A stretch of DNA of 64,000 nt from Symplocastrum torsivum CPER-KK1 (GTDB lineage: Bacteria; Cyanobacteriota; Cyanobacteriia; Cyanobacteriales; Coleofasciculaceae), in the NCBI GenBank assembly GCA_019358875.1, contig JAHHIF010000033.1:1-64000 (forward strand), written 5' to 3'. Position 1 is the first letter of the stretch. Every line of letters starts with the position of its first letter. The position numbers and the translations under genes were made by a program. This document shows positions 16,983 to 25,320 of the stretch, piece after piece. The notes below the pieces were generated by a model, which had not been told where the DNA came from, ran no database searches, and worked only from the letters and a program-made list of their open reading frames with translations.

Positions 16983-17941
16983 GCCTGAACCTCGATAATG
17001 TTCTCCCCTGTGGCAACAACCTTTCGCTTGCTTTTTGTTTTTTTCAGCTCTACGTTAGTTCCCTGGCAGGTAGGGCAAAAGTAAATTATTCGGGTTTTCT
17101 CTCCTTCTTCATCTGCTCTAGTAACTTGACGAAGTTGGCGGATTGTGCCGCCACAGTCTAAACACGGCAGGTTAGTGCGGCGAAAAACGTAGTGCCTTGT
17201 GCCGTACTCGCTTCCAGGTGTGTAGACAAGGGAGGGGTTATTAATAAGATGTGAACGCGCTTCATCTGATACGGTGAAGCCGCCTGTAGCGTAGGCGCGT
17301 TGAGCCATTAAGGGAATTGAATGAATTAGGCGTTCTAGTTCCGATGCTGTCAAATCGGCAACTTTTCGCCACGGATCGAGGCGACAATCAAATAGTATTT
17401 CGGCTCTCAGGTAGTTCCCAATTCCGGCAAGAATCTGTTGATCGAGTAAGGCAGCACCAATGGCGCGATCGCTATTTTCGGGTGTCACCAGCTTTTGCAG
17501 GAACTCAGGTGCATCGAAGGGCTTTTCGTCTGGATAGGGTAGGATATCTGTACCGAGAGTGCGTAAGTTTTCGACAATTTCAAAGGGATTGCCCGTGCCT
17601 AAATCAAAAATGGGTGCAGAGTAAAGAATGGCGCAGGCATCGGGTACGACAATACGCGATCGCTCGCGGCGATCTATTTCTTGGGGTGGATTGTCTAAAA
17701 CTGCCCAACTTCCCCACATCATCAGATGGGAGTGGAAGTAGTAACCACCTTCAATTAAGCCGACTAGGTGCTTGCCATGCGAGAGGACTCGTTCGATACG
17801 CTTGTTGAGTAAGACACCTGGATGCTCTTTTTCCCAAACTTTTGCTGTCTTTGTCCGTGCCAAGAGTGACACGATGGGTTTGCCCCAAAGTGCCTGATTC
17901 AAGGCATCGGCAAACCGTCTGACTTCTGGTCCTTCTGGCAT
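16979..17941 (-). CDS. Fpg/Nei family DNA glycosylase-AP lyase
   Basis: The 320-residue protein begins MPEGPEV, with Pro1 (after Met removal) and Glu2 as the catalytic pair of the Fpg/Nei family. A helix-two-turn-helix region (LLDQQILAGIGNYLRAEILF) and a C-terminal zinc finger (CLDCGGT ... CPTCQG) are present. It excises oxidised bases and cuts the abasic site. The acidic and His/Met-rich central part (YYFHSHLMMWGSW) looks closer to endonuclease VIII/Nei-like proteins than to housekeeping MutM. A basic Lys/Arg-rich tail follows the zinc finger. It overlaps the ligase-DHH gene by four bases and is the first gene of that pair. The AAA-DUF4435 gene ends 190 bases upstream on the same strand. Confidence 0.85.
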   Translation of the reverse strand: MPEGPEVRRFADALNQALWGKPIVSLLARTKTAKVWEKEHPGVLLNKRIERVLSHGKHLVGLIEGGYYFHSHLMMWGSWAVLDNPPQEIDRRERSRIVVPDACAILYSAPIFDLGTGNPFEIVENLRTLGTDILPYPDEKPFDAPEFLQKLVTPENSDRAIGAALLDQQILAGIGNYLRAEILFDCRLDPWRKVADLTASELERLIHSIPLMAQRAYATGGFTVSDEARSHLINNPSLVYTPGSEYGTRHYVFRRTNLPCLDCGGTIRQLRQVTRADEEGEKTRIIYFCPTCQGTNVELKKTKSKRKVVATGENIIEVQA

Positions 17942-18131
17942 GACTGTGAGAGAGTGTTACTTTTTTTACTTTAAAGATGTGGCTACCTCGTCAACATCCT
18001 TCCTCATATAGAGGCTAGACATGGGTATGGAAGCGACTGCGCTCTTGTCCGCCCCGGCTCCAAAAACCCGAGTACACCAAGCGAAGCAGGCAGATTTATT
18101 GATTAAGTATACGATTGGCACGACCTTTAAC

Positions 18132-20099
18132 CTATTGAATGTTTTGGATTTCTTTCAACAGACATACAAAATCGTATGGAATAAGGGACGGCACATCATC
18201 AATCACCTTCGCGATGATCTCCAATTTCAATTGAGATTCTTTTTGAAACCGCCTCAGCTCTTGAAAGGCATTTTTCAGAGTTGTTTCTAAATCATGTCCT
18301 TGGGTATGAAGAAACCATTTGGGCAAGCTTATGACTTGCCCACTGAGGTATTGACATAACAATTTGTCATCTTCGATTGTTGGAAGTATATGAGGTTTTA
18401 CTTTATTTACTACGAAATCAGCTACCTCTTGAAGCCGAGTACTATCAAAAGTTACAAAGTTAGTATAGTTTTCATGCATACTAAGTCCAATGGCACTTCG
18501 TTCTATCCACTTTTCTCGCAAAAGGAAAGCTGCAACAAGAACTGGATCAAGAATATAATTTTCGATGCTATAACGGTTTCCTTTACCAAGAACTTTAATG
18601 CGCTCGTTGCCACAATTGGTTAAATCCCAGTCAATAATCCCGTAGACTGTTCGACTGCCTCCATTTTTCAGTTTATTAACAATGTCTTTTACTTGCTCAC
18701 AATTACCGTTTCCTCTTGCTCCGGATGCAATGAAGTTAAGTGACACTTCGGGTATCAAATACTCTCTTAGCTTTTCATACAATCGTTCATAGAACTGAAC
18801 ATCGTAATGGCTTTCGACAAACACTTGACGACGATTCTCGTAATCTATACTTAAGGTTGGAACCCCAGTAGTCAAAATGGACAAAGCTTTATCTTTCGTA
18901 GTCTTCTGCATCCGTCTTTGATCAGTCTTATACATCGCGTACAGAGATTCTTCTGGAGCAAGAGCTACTGTGGAAGGTGAATGTGTAGTTAGAATCACCT
19001 TAATCCCATGGTGATTGACCAAAACATCTTGAATAGTACTTAAAAGAGATTGAGTCATTGAAGGGTGTAAAGGTGCATCAATCTCATCGAATAATAGAAT
19101 CTTTGGATAATCTACGATTTGACGACGATCTCCTGCATAGTAGAGACACAATGCAAAAGACATTAATACTCTTTCGCCTGAAGACAGATTGTTAAACTTT
19201 ACTTGTGAGTTCCTTATTTTATCAGTGAGAATTGGCTCGTAAGGTCGATCATCATATTTCGGTGGATGGTTAATCCTAAAATCGAGATTTGCTGCTTCAA
19301 GAACACTATTTACAAAATCCCAAGGTGGTTCACCATACCTATCCACGAACTCCTCATCAGTCAAAAAAGTGACGGATTCACCATCGTGATTCGCAACATA
19401 CCTAATTCGATTTCTGAGCCAATTGCTTTGATAGTTAGCAAAGAGACGACTAAATGATTGTTGAAACATATCAATAGGTTGCCAACTGCTGGGAAAGTGC
19501 TCATAAAAATCATTTTCCTCAAAAGCAATAAAGGGCTTATTAGTATTTCTTTGAAAGAGGCTAACTAGTCGTGATCTATTATTAGGATCATTTTGTGTAA
19601 ATCTAGCAGCTACATTTTGAGTTGCACTAGAAGTGGCACTCTGAATTGCTTGGATAATCTGATTTGCTTGCTCTGGAGTACTACCTGTTAAAATTAGTTT
19701 TTCTGGTGTGAGACTTATGAGCTCACTTATCTCAAGTTTGTCTAAATCAAATCGATTCAATTGCTGAAGAGTTTGAGAAATTTGAGGTCGATATTCTTTT
19801 ATATACTGAGAAAGTTCATTCCAAAAATTATATCTTTCTTGAGTGATTTCATAAGGTGCGAAAGCACCTGTATCTTGTGGAATGAGGTTTGTCCAATCAA
19901 ATCTACGAATCGGACGTGTCTGATTGTTTACTACAATATCGTCAATTTGCATTGAGCCATTTTCAATTGCCTCTAGCAGATGACTCTTCCCTGCACCATT
20001 CACCCCTGTGAGAACCACAAAATTAGGTAGTTCTGTTTCTGGGAAAGAAGCTATTGATTTGTGAACCCTGAGAAACGACAATCTCATAGTGTTTGTCAA
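18132..20099 (-). CDS. AAA ATPase with C-terminal DUF4435/TOPRIM-like region (OLD/PARIS-like)
   Basis: A 655-residue protein. The N-terminal half is an SMC/ABC-type ATPase of the AAA15/AAA21 kind: Walker A GVNGAGKS (Lys38), signature LSSGERVLMSFAL, Walker B ILLFDEIDAPLH, and a switch His in TTHSPSTVALA. The C-terminal part (about 430-560) has VFVESHYDVQFYERL, GIIDWDLTN and YSIENYILDP, matching the layout of DUF4435/TOPRIM-type nuclease domains seen in OLD proteins and in AriB of PARIS. Such ATPase-TOPRIM proteins are commonly phage-defence effectors; function here is inferred. It is AT-richer than its neighbours, which suggests separate acquisition. It is the first minus-strand gene of the 10.4-20.1 kb cluster, 190 bases ahead of the glycosylase. 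Confidence 0.75.
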   Translation of the reverse strand: MTNTMRLSFLRVHKSIASFPETELPNFVVLTGVNGAGKSHLLEAIENGSMQIDDIVVNNQTRPIRRFDWTNLIPQDTGAFAPYEITQERYNFWNELSQYIKEYRPQISQTLQQLNRFDLDKLEISELISLTPEKLILTGSTPEQANQIIQAIQSATSSATQNVAARFTQNDPNNRSRLVSLFQRNTNKPFIAFEENDFYEHFPSSWQPIDMFQQSFSRLFANYQSNWLRNRIRYVANHDGESVTFLTDEEFVDRYGEPPWDFVNSVLEAANLDFRINHPPKYDDRPYEPILTDKIRNSQVKFNNLSSGERVLMSFALCLYYAGDRRQIVDYPKILLFDEIDAPLHPSMTQSLLSTIQDVLVNHHGIKVILTTHSPSTVALAPEESLYAMYKTDQRRMQKTTKDKALSILTTGVPTLSIDYENRRQVFVESHYDVQFYERLYEKLREYLIPEVSLNFIASGARGNGNCEQVKDIVNKLKNGGSRTVYGIIDWDLTNCGNERIKVLGKGNRYSIENYILDPVLVAAFLLREKWIERSAIGLSMHENYTNFVTFDSTRLQEVADFVVNKVKPHILPTIEDDKLLCQYLSGQVISLPKWFLHTQGHDLETTLKNAFQELRRFQKESQLKLEIIAKVIDDVPSLIPYDFVCLLKEIQNIQ

Positions 20100-20211
20100 T
20101 ATTCAAAAATATGCAGACGAGTTACAAATTTTTAGGCTGAGTGCCCAGGCTGGAATCATCTGTTCAAATTTTATACAAGCTGCACACATCGGCAGAACTA
20201 TATATTAAGTG

Positions 20212-20430
20212 TCAGATCCGCTGAAGCACAATTTGCTCACGCAGACCTGGCGAGGCTTTGAGCACATCACCAAACACCGGCTCTGACTTGCCCCGCGTAT
20301 AAATATCTGCATGGTCAAACAAACAGGGTAATGTCTGCTTCCAGAGCTGCCTTAATAGCCCGAGATGCACTTTCCCGCACATCTGTAGAAAGCGGTGTAT
20401 CATCCCAAGTGCTGCCAATATTCAAGCAGC
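20212..20430 (-). pseudogene. Aldo/keto reductase remnant with frameshift
   Basis: Joining two frames gives WDDTPLSTDVRESASRAIKA followed by FDHADIYTRGKSEPVFGDVL and SPGLREQIVLQ, the N-terminal part of an aldo/keto reductase with its catalytic Asp and Tyr region. The frame breaks near 20316-20325, where GTTT appears twice in tandem, a likely 4-base slippage insertion. The gene stops after about 75 residues of a roughly 300-residue family and lies upstream of and divergent to pyrC. Confidence 0.65.
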
Positions 20431-20497
20431 CAGTGTACCTGGGCGTTGTTAGCTTGTGTCTTTCTTGCTAAAGCACTAGCGGTTTTATAATTGAGAG

Positions 20498-21550
20498 ATG
20501 CAAAAGCTTACCATGACCCGGCCTGACGACTGGCATCTGCATCTACGTGACGGTGCGTCGCTGAAAGCGGTTCTGCCCCACACGGTGCGTCAGTTTGCCC
20601 GTGCCATCGTCATGCCGAACTTGAAGCCCCCAGTACGCTCGGTAGCTGATGCGGCGGCTTATCGCGATCGCGTCCTCGCAGCGATTCCGGCTGGCAAACA
20701 GTTTGAGCCACTGATGACGCTCTACCTCACCGACAACACCAGCCCCGAAGAAATTATCCGGGCTAAAGAATCCCAGTTTGTCAAAGCGGTAAAGTACTAC
20801 CCAGCCGGTGCAACGACTAATTCAGACTTCGGTGTGACGGACATGAGTAAGTGTGATCGCGTCTTTGAAGCAATGCAGCAGGTAGATATGCCTCTACTAC
20901 TGCACGGGGAAGTGACCGCTCAAGATGTTGATATGTTCGATCGTGAGAAGGTATTTATCGAGCGACATTTGATCCCCCTCAAGCAGCGATTTCCTAACCT
21001 GCGCGTGGTGCTTGAGCACGTTACCACCTCAGATGCTGTGCAGTATGTCCTGTCTGCGAACAACATCGCTGCAACGATCACCCCACAACATTTGTTATTT
21101 AACCGCAATATCCTACTTCAAGGTGCCATTCGCCCCCATTTTTATTGCCTGCCAATTTTGAAACGTGAGGAGCATCGCAAAGCCCTTCTGCAAGCGGCAA
21201 CCTCTGGCAATCCTAAGTTTTTTCTTGGCACCGATAGCGCCCCCCATCCCCGCAATGGCAAAGAAAGTTCCTGTGGCTGTGCGGGTTGCTACTCGGCTCT
21301 GCACGCGATGGAGTTATACACAGAAGCTTTTGAGAGCGTTGATGCACTCGATAAACTTGAAGCTTTCGCCAGCTTCTATGGACCAGATTTTTATCAACTC
21401 CCGCGTAATACTGAACAGATTACTTTGGGCAGAACGACTTGGCGCGTTCCCGATGAAGTGCCATTTACTGAATTCGGACTTGTGCCCTTACGGGCAGGTC
21501 AGGAAATGACGTGGCAAATGCTTGACGCTAGCATGGCTGAAGCTAATTGA
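20498..21550 (+). CDS. pyrC: Dihydroorotase (type II)
   Basis: The third step of pyrimidine synthesis, closing carbamoyl-aspartate to dihydroorotate. The 350-residue length and sequence fit the E. coli-type (class II) enzyme: [10 protein letters not shown] zinc-binding motif near the N terminus, [23 protein letters not shown] (Lys that is carboxylated in this family), LLLHGEV, LEHVTT and GTDSAPH with the catalytic Asp. It is complete and appears functional. It is the only obvious housekeeping-type gene in the window, and it sits between an aldo/keto reductase remnant and a decarboxylase remnant. A 14-bp inverted repeat follows 54 bases after the stop. Confidence 0.93.
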   Translation: MQKLTMTRPDDWHLHLRDGASLKAVLPHTVRQFARAIVMPNLKPPVRSVADAAAYRDRVLAAIPAGKQFEPLMTLYLTDNTSPEEIIRAKESQFVKAVKYYPAGATTNSDFGVTDMSKCDRVFEAMQQVDMPLLLHGEVTAQDVDMFDREKVFIERHLIPLKQRFPNLRVVLEHVTTSDAVQYVLSANNIAATITPQHLLFNRNILLQGAIRPHFYCLPILKREEHRKALLQAATSGNPKFFLGTDSAPHPRNGKESSCGCAGCYSALHAMELYTEAFESVDALDKLEAFASFYGPDFYQLPRNTEQITLGRTTWRVPDEVPFTEFGLVPLRAGQEMTWQMLDASMAEAN

Positions 21551-21603
21551 TTTGGATGATCGTGTAATAGACACGCTATTCCTTAGTACCACTCGTCATT
21601 GAT

Positions 21604-21671
21604 GGGGTTCGGAATTCGTCCCCTAGGTACGCGATTACCTGTAGTTGTTGCCACTGTGAATTCCGAACCCC
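21604..21671 (+). repeat. 14-bp inverted repeat downstream of pyrC
   Basis: GGGGTTCGGAATTC (21604-21617) is the exact reverse complement of GAATTCCGAACCCC (21658-21671), with a 40-base spacer, followed by CTTTTAGGG. It could be a long-looped terminator for pyrC or the ends of a small mobile repeat; the large loop and short T-run leave this open. Confidence 0.5.
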
Positions 21672-21686
21672 TTTTAGGGTGACCTG

Positions 21687-21900
21687 TACTTAGTATCCTT
21701 TGGAGATGCAAAAACCACTCATCGGGTCATTGCCGATATTCAAGCCGAGGGTACTTGTTGGTGTGGCAGTACCGTTTGGCAAGGACAGACGGCGATGCTC
21801 TCTTAGCGTTTCGTCTTGGGCAACAACGGATGCTGATGTAGAAAAAAGTTTGGCAGCTATACTGCGAGTGGCTGGGAAATATTGTTCTGGTGAATTTTAG
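21687..21900 (+). pseudogene. Duplicated, frameshifted 3' end of the PLP decarboxylase
   Basis: About 210 bases match the 3' end of the decarboxylase at 10103-10313, including TTHRVIADIQAEGTCWCGST at the protein level. After GQTAM the copy reads CTCTCTTAG, a one-base length change that gives a stop, while the rest (SSWATTDADVEKSLA) continues in another frame to the original TAG. The copy is on the same strand as the intact gene, so the two form direct repeats around 10.3-21.7 kb. Confidence 0.85.
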
Positions 21901-22040
21901 GATGAGTGATCGCATAGCTGCCGTCTTTTTACCTAAGTTCGATGTAAGGGACTCGCCAATACACAGGTATCGGAGTAGAACAAGCGACGAAGCTGTAGAC
22001 TCAACATCGGGTATTGTAGAGGCATTAACAAAGTTATTTT

Positions 22041-23300
22041 GTGAACACTTGGTTTGACACCGCACGTTTAGGTATGTTTGTCCATTGGGGACACAGTTCT
22101 CAGCATGGCTGTGAATTGTCCTGGCCTTTGGTGGGTGGTGTATTCAGCCTGCCTTTTTGTAGCGACATTTCTGTTGATGAATATCACAGCAGTGCGAAAA
22201 CTTTCAACCCTCAAAACTACGAACCCAACGAGTGGGCACGTCTCGCTAAAAGCTTGGGTATGCAATACGCTATTCTGACGACCAAGCATCACGATGGCTT
22301 TGCGATGTTCCACACGCAGCCGTCAAACTTCTCCATCCAGCATTCGCCCTACGGCAAAGATCTTGTGCGGGAATTCATTGAGGCGATGCGCTCAGTTGGA
22401 ATTCGCATTGGCTTGTATTTCTCATTAATTGACTGGCATCATCCCGATTACCCGGCATTTACACAAGCTGATAAACCTTATGTTTTTGGTCAGTCTCGTC
22501 AGCCTACCCCCGAACAGTGGGAGCGGTTCATCCCGTTTATGTTTGGGCAAGTGCGGGAGCTCCTGACCAACTACGGCAAAATTGACATTCTCTGGTTTGA
22601 CGGGGCATGGGAGCGCACACCGGAACAATGGCAGGCATCAGCGCTTAACGAGCTGATTCGTTCCTTGCAACCGGAGATTCTAATCAACGATCGCTTACCC
22701 GGATTCGGTGACTTTGACACCCCAGAACAATTCATTCCCCCCCAACCATCTAAGCGAGCCTGGGAAACTTGCATGACTATCAATGAAAGCTGGGGCTACA
22801 ACGCATCTGATCGCCATTTCAAGTCAGCACGTCAGTTAATCCATACACTGTGTGAAGTAGCGGGCAAAGGTGGCAACCTGTTGTTGAACGTTAGCCCGAT
22901 GGGTGACGGTCAAATTCAGCCGGAGTTACTTGAGCGCTTAGCTGTGATGGAAGCCTGGATGTCTAACAATCAAGAAAGTATTATTGGCACTCAGCCAGGA
23001 CTAGAACCGTGGCAATTCTACGGGTCTTCCACGCGGAGGGGTGATCGCATTTATTTGCACTTACTGATGAAGCCCTATGACACCATCTCAGTGCGGGGCG
23101 TGCCGATTAAACACGTTAAATCTGTGCGCGTTCTAGCTGACGGGACGGAACTTCACTACACTACCCGTTGCGCGATCGCGGACTCGATCATGAATCCCAA
23201 CCCCCTAGGTGAGTTAACAATCCAAGTCCCAGAAGCCGTTATTGACCCCCACGCCACCGTTATTGCCATTGATTTCGCTTCAGCTAATGACTCAATCTAA
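22041..23300 (+). CDS. Alpha-L-fucosidase (GH29 family)
   Basis: A 419-residue glycoside hydrolase that releases alpha-linked L-fucose. Family signs are GMFVHWGHSS, TTKHHDGFAMF (paired His in the active site), and ILWFDGAW, whose Asp187 is the expected nucleophile. The fold is a TIM barrel with a short C-terminal beta part. No signal peptide is visible, so it would act in the cytosol. The start is a GTG without a strong ribosome-binding site; no better start exists upstream in frame. The Rieske gene follows 110 bases later with its own ribosome-binding site, and no functional link between the two is evident. Confidence 0.85.
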   Translation: MNTWFDTARLGMFVHWGHSSQHGCELSWPLVGGVFSLPFCSDISVDEYHSSAKTFNPQNYEPNEWARLAKSLGMQYAILTTKHHDGFAMFHTQPSNFSIQHSPYGKDLVREFIEAMRSVGIRIGLYFSLIDWHHPDYPAFTQADKPYVFGQSRQPTPEQWERFIPFMFGQVRELLTNYGKIDILWFDGAWERTPEQWQASALNELIRSLQPEILINDRLPGFGDFDTPEQFIPPQPSKRAWETCMTINESWGYNASDRHFKSARQLIHTLCEVAGKGGNLLLNVSPMGDGQIQPELLERLAVMEAWMSNNQESIIGTQPGLEPWQFYGSSTRRGDRIYLHLLMKPYDTISVRGVPIKHVKSVRVLADGTELHYTTRCAIADSIMNPNPLGELTIQVPEAVIDPHATVIAIDFASANDSI

Positions 23301-23410
23301 GGAAGCTCTGCTAGTTTTCCAACCCAGCCGCCCTAACGTTACCTGGAAAAACGCCTATATTAAAACTTATTGAGCAAGCTCAGGCGAGCGAGAAAGACTA
23401 AGGAGTACCT

Positions 23411-24913
23411 GTGACGACCCAGACTAGTCTGCAAGGGGATACACATGACGCTGTTGAACAATCTTCCGAGGAAGAGAAAGAACTCTTCCAATGGACAAAG
23501 CAGTGGTATCCAGTAGCCGTTGTAGATTTCTTAGACCCATCTCGTCCCCTAGCCATGCAGTTGCTAGGAAAGGATATTGTCTTGTGGCGGGATGGCTCTG
23601 GTCAATGGCGTTGCTTTGAAGATTTTTGTCCCCATCGACTCGCCCCACTTTCGGAAGGTCGCGTTGAGTCGGATGGCACCCTTTTATGTGCCTACCACGC
23701 TTGGCGCTTTGATTCTAAGGGGAACTGCGTCAGCATTCCCCAATCTAAAGATCAGCAGACTGAGGCGAAGCACTGCTCAAACAAACAGTCCTGTGCTGTT
23801 GTCTATCCGACGCAGGAACGTCAAGGTCTTTTGTGGGTATGGGCATCCTCAGGTCAAGAGGCACAAGTTGAAAGTCAATTAAAGATACCGCGAATTATTC
23901 CAGAGCTAGAGGAGGACTCGGATAGGGTAGTGCAGCTCTTTTGGAATGTCCGTGACCTTCCTTATGGATGGGACTTTTTCATGGAAAATGTGGCAGACCC
24001 AGCGCATGTGCCCGTCTCCCATCATGGAATTATGGGCAGCCGATATAAGGATGCCAAGTACTACGACATGATTCGAGTCCGGGAGATGTCTACTCAGGGA
24101 GGTTTCTCCTTTGAAATCACACCAGTTGCTCCAATGCTCAAGCAAAAGGTTCACGACTTTCAACCGCCCTGTCACATGAGAGTTGTCTCAACTTTTAAGG
24201 ATGGCGGCAAGCTCATCCTCGCTTTATATGCCAGCCCAACCCGTCCTGGATGGTGCCGTCATATCGGATGCCAGGTATTAGTCAAGAATGAGGCAGGGAA
24301 ACAGCCGCCAGGTGTGGGATTCTTTGGGCTACCGATGCCGACCTGGTTAGGTCATGTGTTGGCATCTCTGTTCCTGCATCAGGATGCGGTGTTTCTCCAT
24401 TACCAGGAGAAGATTTTAGCCAAACGGGGCAAGGACAGATGGCTGGATGCTGTCTATACACCCAATCCCCAAGACAAGATGGTGATTGCCTTTCGTCAAT
24501 GGCTCTCAAAAAGAGCTGGGGGCGGTATCCCTTGGGATTCAGGATGTAATTCGGAACTTCCATCAGCCGAGCGAGACAAGCAGAAATTGTTTGATGTCTG
24601 GGCAACCCATACTCAACATTGCCAGGTTTGTCAGGAGGCACTGAAAACTATTAACCGTCTTTCTGTGTTGGCTTATGTGGCGGCGGTGGTGTGTTTTGGT
24701 CTAGGCGTGATGGTGGATGCACGAGCTGTGGCGATAAAGGTAGCGGCAGCGCCTCTAGAACAAACAGCCACATCTTTCTTAACTGTTGTCCCTCCTGCGG
24801 GATTTGGGTTAGCGCTATTGAGTGCAATCCTATTGGCAATAGTAGGATACCTGCTTAAGAAATTCAGTCGGCTCTTCTATGTTTATGAGTTTGAACACGC
24901 TCACAATCACTGA
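23411..24913 (+). CDS. Rieske non-heme iron oxygenase, pheophorbide a oxygenase-like
   Basis: A 500-residue protein of the PaO/Tic55/CAO group. The Rieske 2Fe-2S centre uses Cys73, His75, Cys93 and His96 (CPHRLAPLSEG ... CAYHAW). The mononuclear iron site is in NVADPAHVPVSHHG. Near the C terminus, HCQVCQEAL holds the CxxC typical of the chloroplast-lineage members, and two hydrophobic segments (about residues 415-435 and 455-480) would anchor it in the membrane. The start is a GTG eight bases after AAGGAG. Known relatives cut open chlorophyll breakdown products or act as redox proteins; the substrate here is unknown. Confidence 0.85.
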   Translation: MTTQTSLQGDTHDAVEQSSEEEKELFQWTKQWYPVAVVDFLDPSRPLAMQLLGKDIVLWRDGSGQWRCFEDFCPHRLAPLSEGRVESDGTLLCAYHAWRFDSKGNCVSIPQSKDQQTEAKHCSNKQSCAVVYPTQERQGLLWVWASSGQEAQVESQLKIPRIIPELEEDSDRVVQLFWNVRDLPYGWDFFMENVADPAHVPVSHHGIMGSRYKDAKYYDMIRVREMSTQGGFSFEITPVAPMLKQKVHDFQPPCHMRVVSTFKDGGKLILALYASPTRPGWCRHIGCQVLVKNEAGKQPPGVGFFGLPMPTWLGHVLASLFLHQDAVFLHYQEKILAKRGKDRWLDAVYTPNPQDKMVIAFRQWLSKRAGGGIPWDSGCNSELPSAERDKQKLFDVWATHTQHCQVCQEALKTINRLSVLAYVAAVVCFGLGVMVDARAVAIKVAAAPLEQTATSFLTVVPPAGFGLALLSAILLAIVGYLLKKFSRLFYVYEFEHAHNH

Positions 24914-25098
24914 TAGATCAACTAGAGTGAGTACTTTCGCCCCTTGCCGTAGATTCGGTTGACACTTCTGAAACTCAACATCTGAGCTGATGATAGGTCG
25001 TTAAGCCAACTTTCTCTGCAATCTTGCAGTAGAGCGACTTTGCGATCACGACACGAATTCTTGTTGCGATCGCACCTGACGACAGGTTGTCCCACCTT

Positions 25099-25126
25099 GA
25101 CCTTCCGTTAATATTAACGGAAGGTC
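25099..25126. repeat. 28-bp palindrome (exact copy)
   Basis: Same half-site GACCTTCCGTTAAT as the other copies. It lies between the 3' ends of the Rieske gene (plus) and the P450 gene (minus). Confidence 0.85.
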
Positions 25127-25165
25127 ACAAAAAGTGAGAGTGGCGCGATCACGACGAGGAAACTG

Positions 25166-25245
25166 AATTAGCCCGGATGAGAAAACTGATAAGGCTAAAG
25201 CAAGGAGACACTCCTCCCGTGGTGCTTTCATGAAAGCACCACGGG
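25166..25245 (+). repeat. CCCGTGGTGC repeat, copy c with swapped core
   Basis: The left part (CCCGGATGAGAAAACTG ... AAGGCTAAAGCAAGGAGAC) matches 2686-2783. The core is a perfect 30-bp palindrome with half-site CCCGTGGTGCTTTCA (25216-25245) in place of the GTGCAAAATTTTGCAC core of copies a and b. Confidence 0.75.
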
Positions 25246-25320
25246 GAACGTTAGGCAGAACTAGCGATCGCCTACGGCTTTACTCGAAGCTGATCGCACA
25301 GATGACGATATTCCCGGCGT

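Larger units (their letters stand above)
24914..25320. other. Intergenic region between convergent genes, with repeats
   Basis: No gene is seen. It holds an exact 28-bp palindrome (25099-25126) and the third copy of the CCCGTGGTGC repeat with a changed 30-bp palindromic core (25166-25245). Confidence 0.6.
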
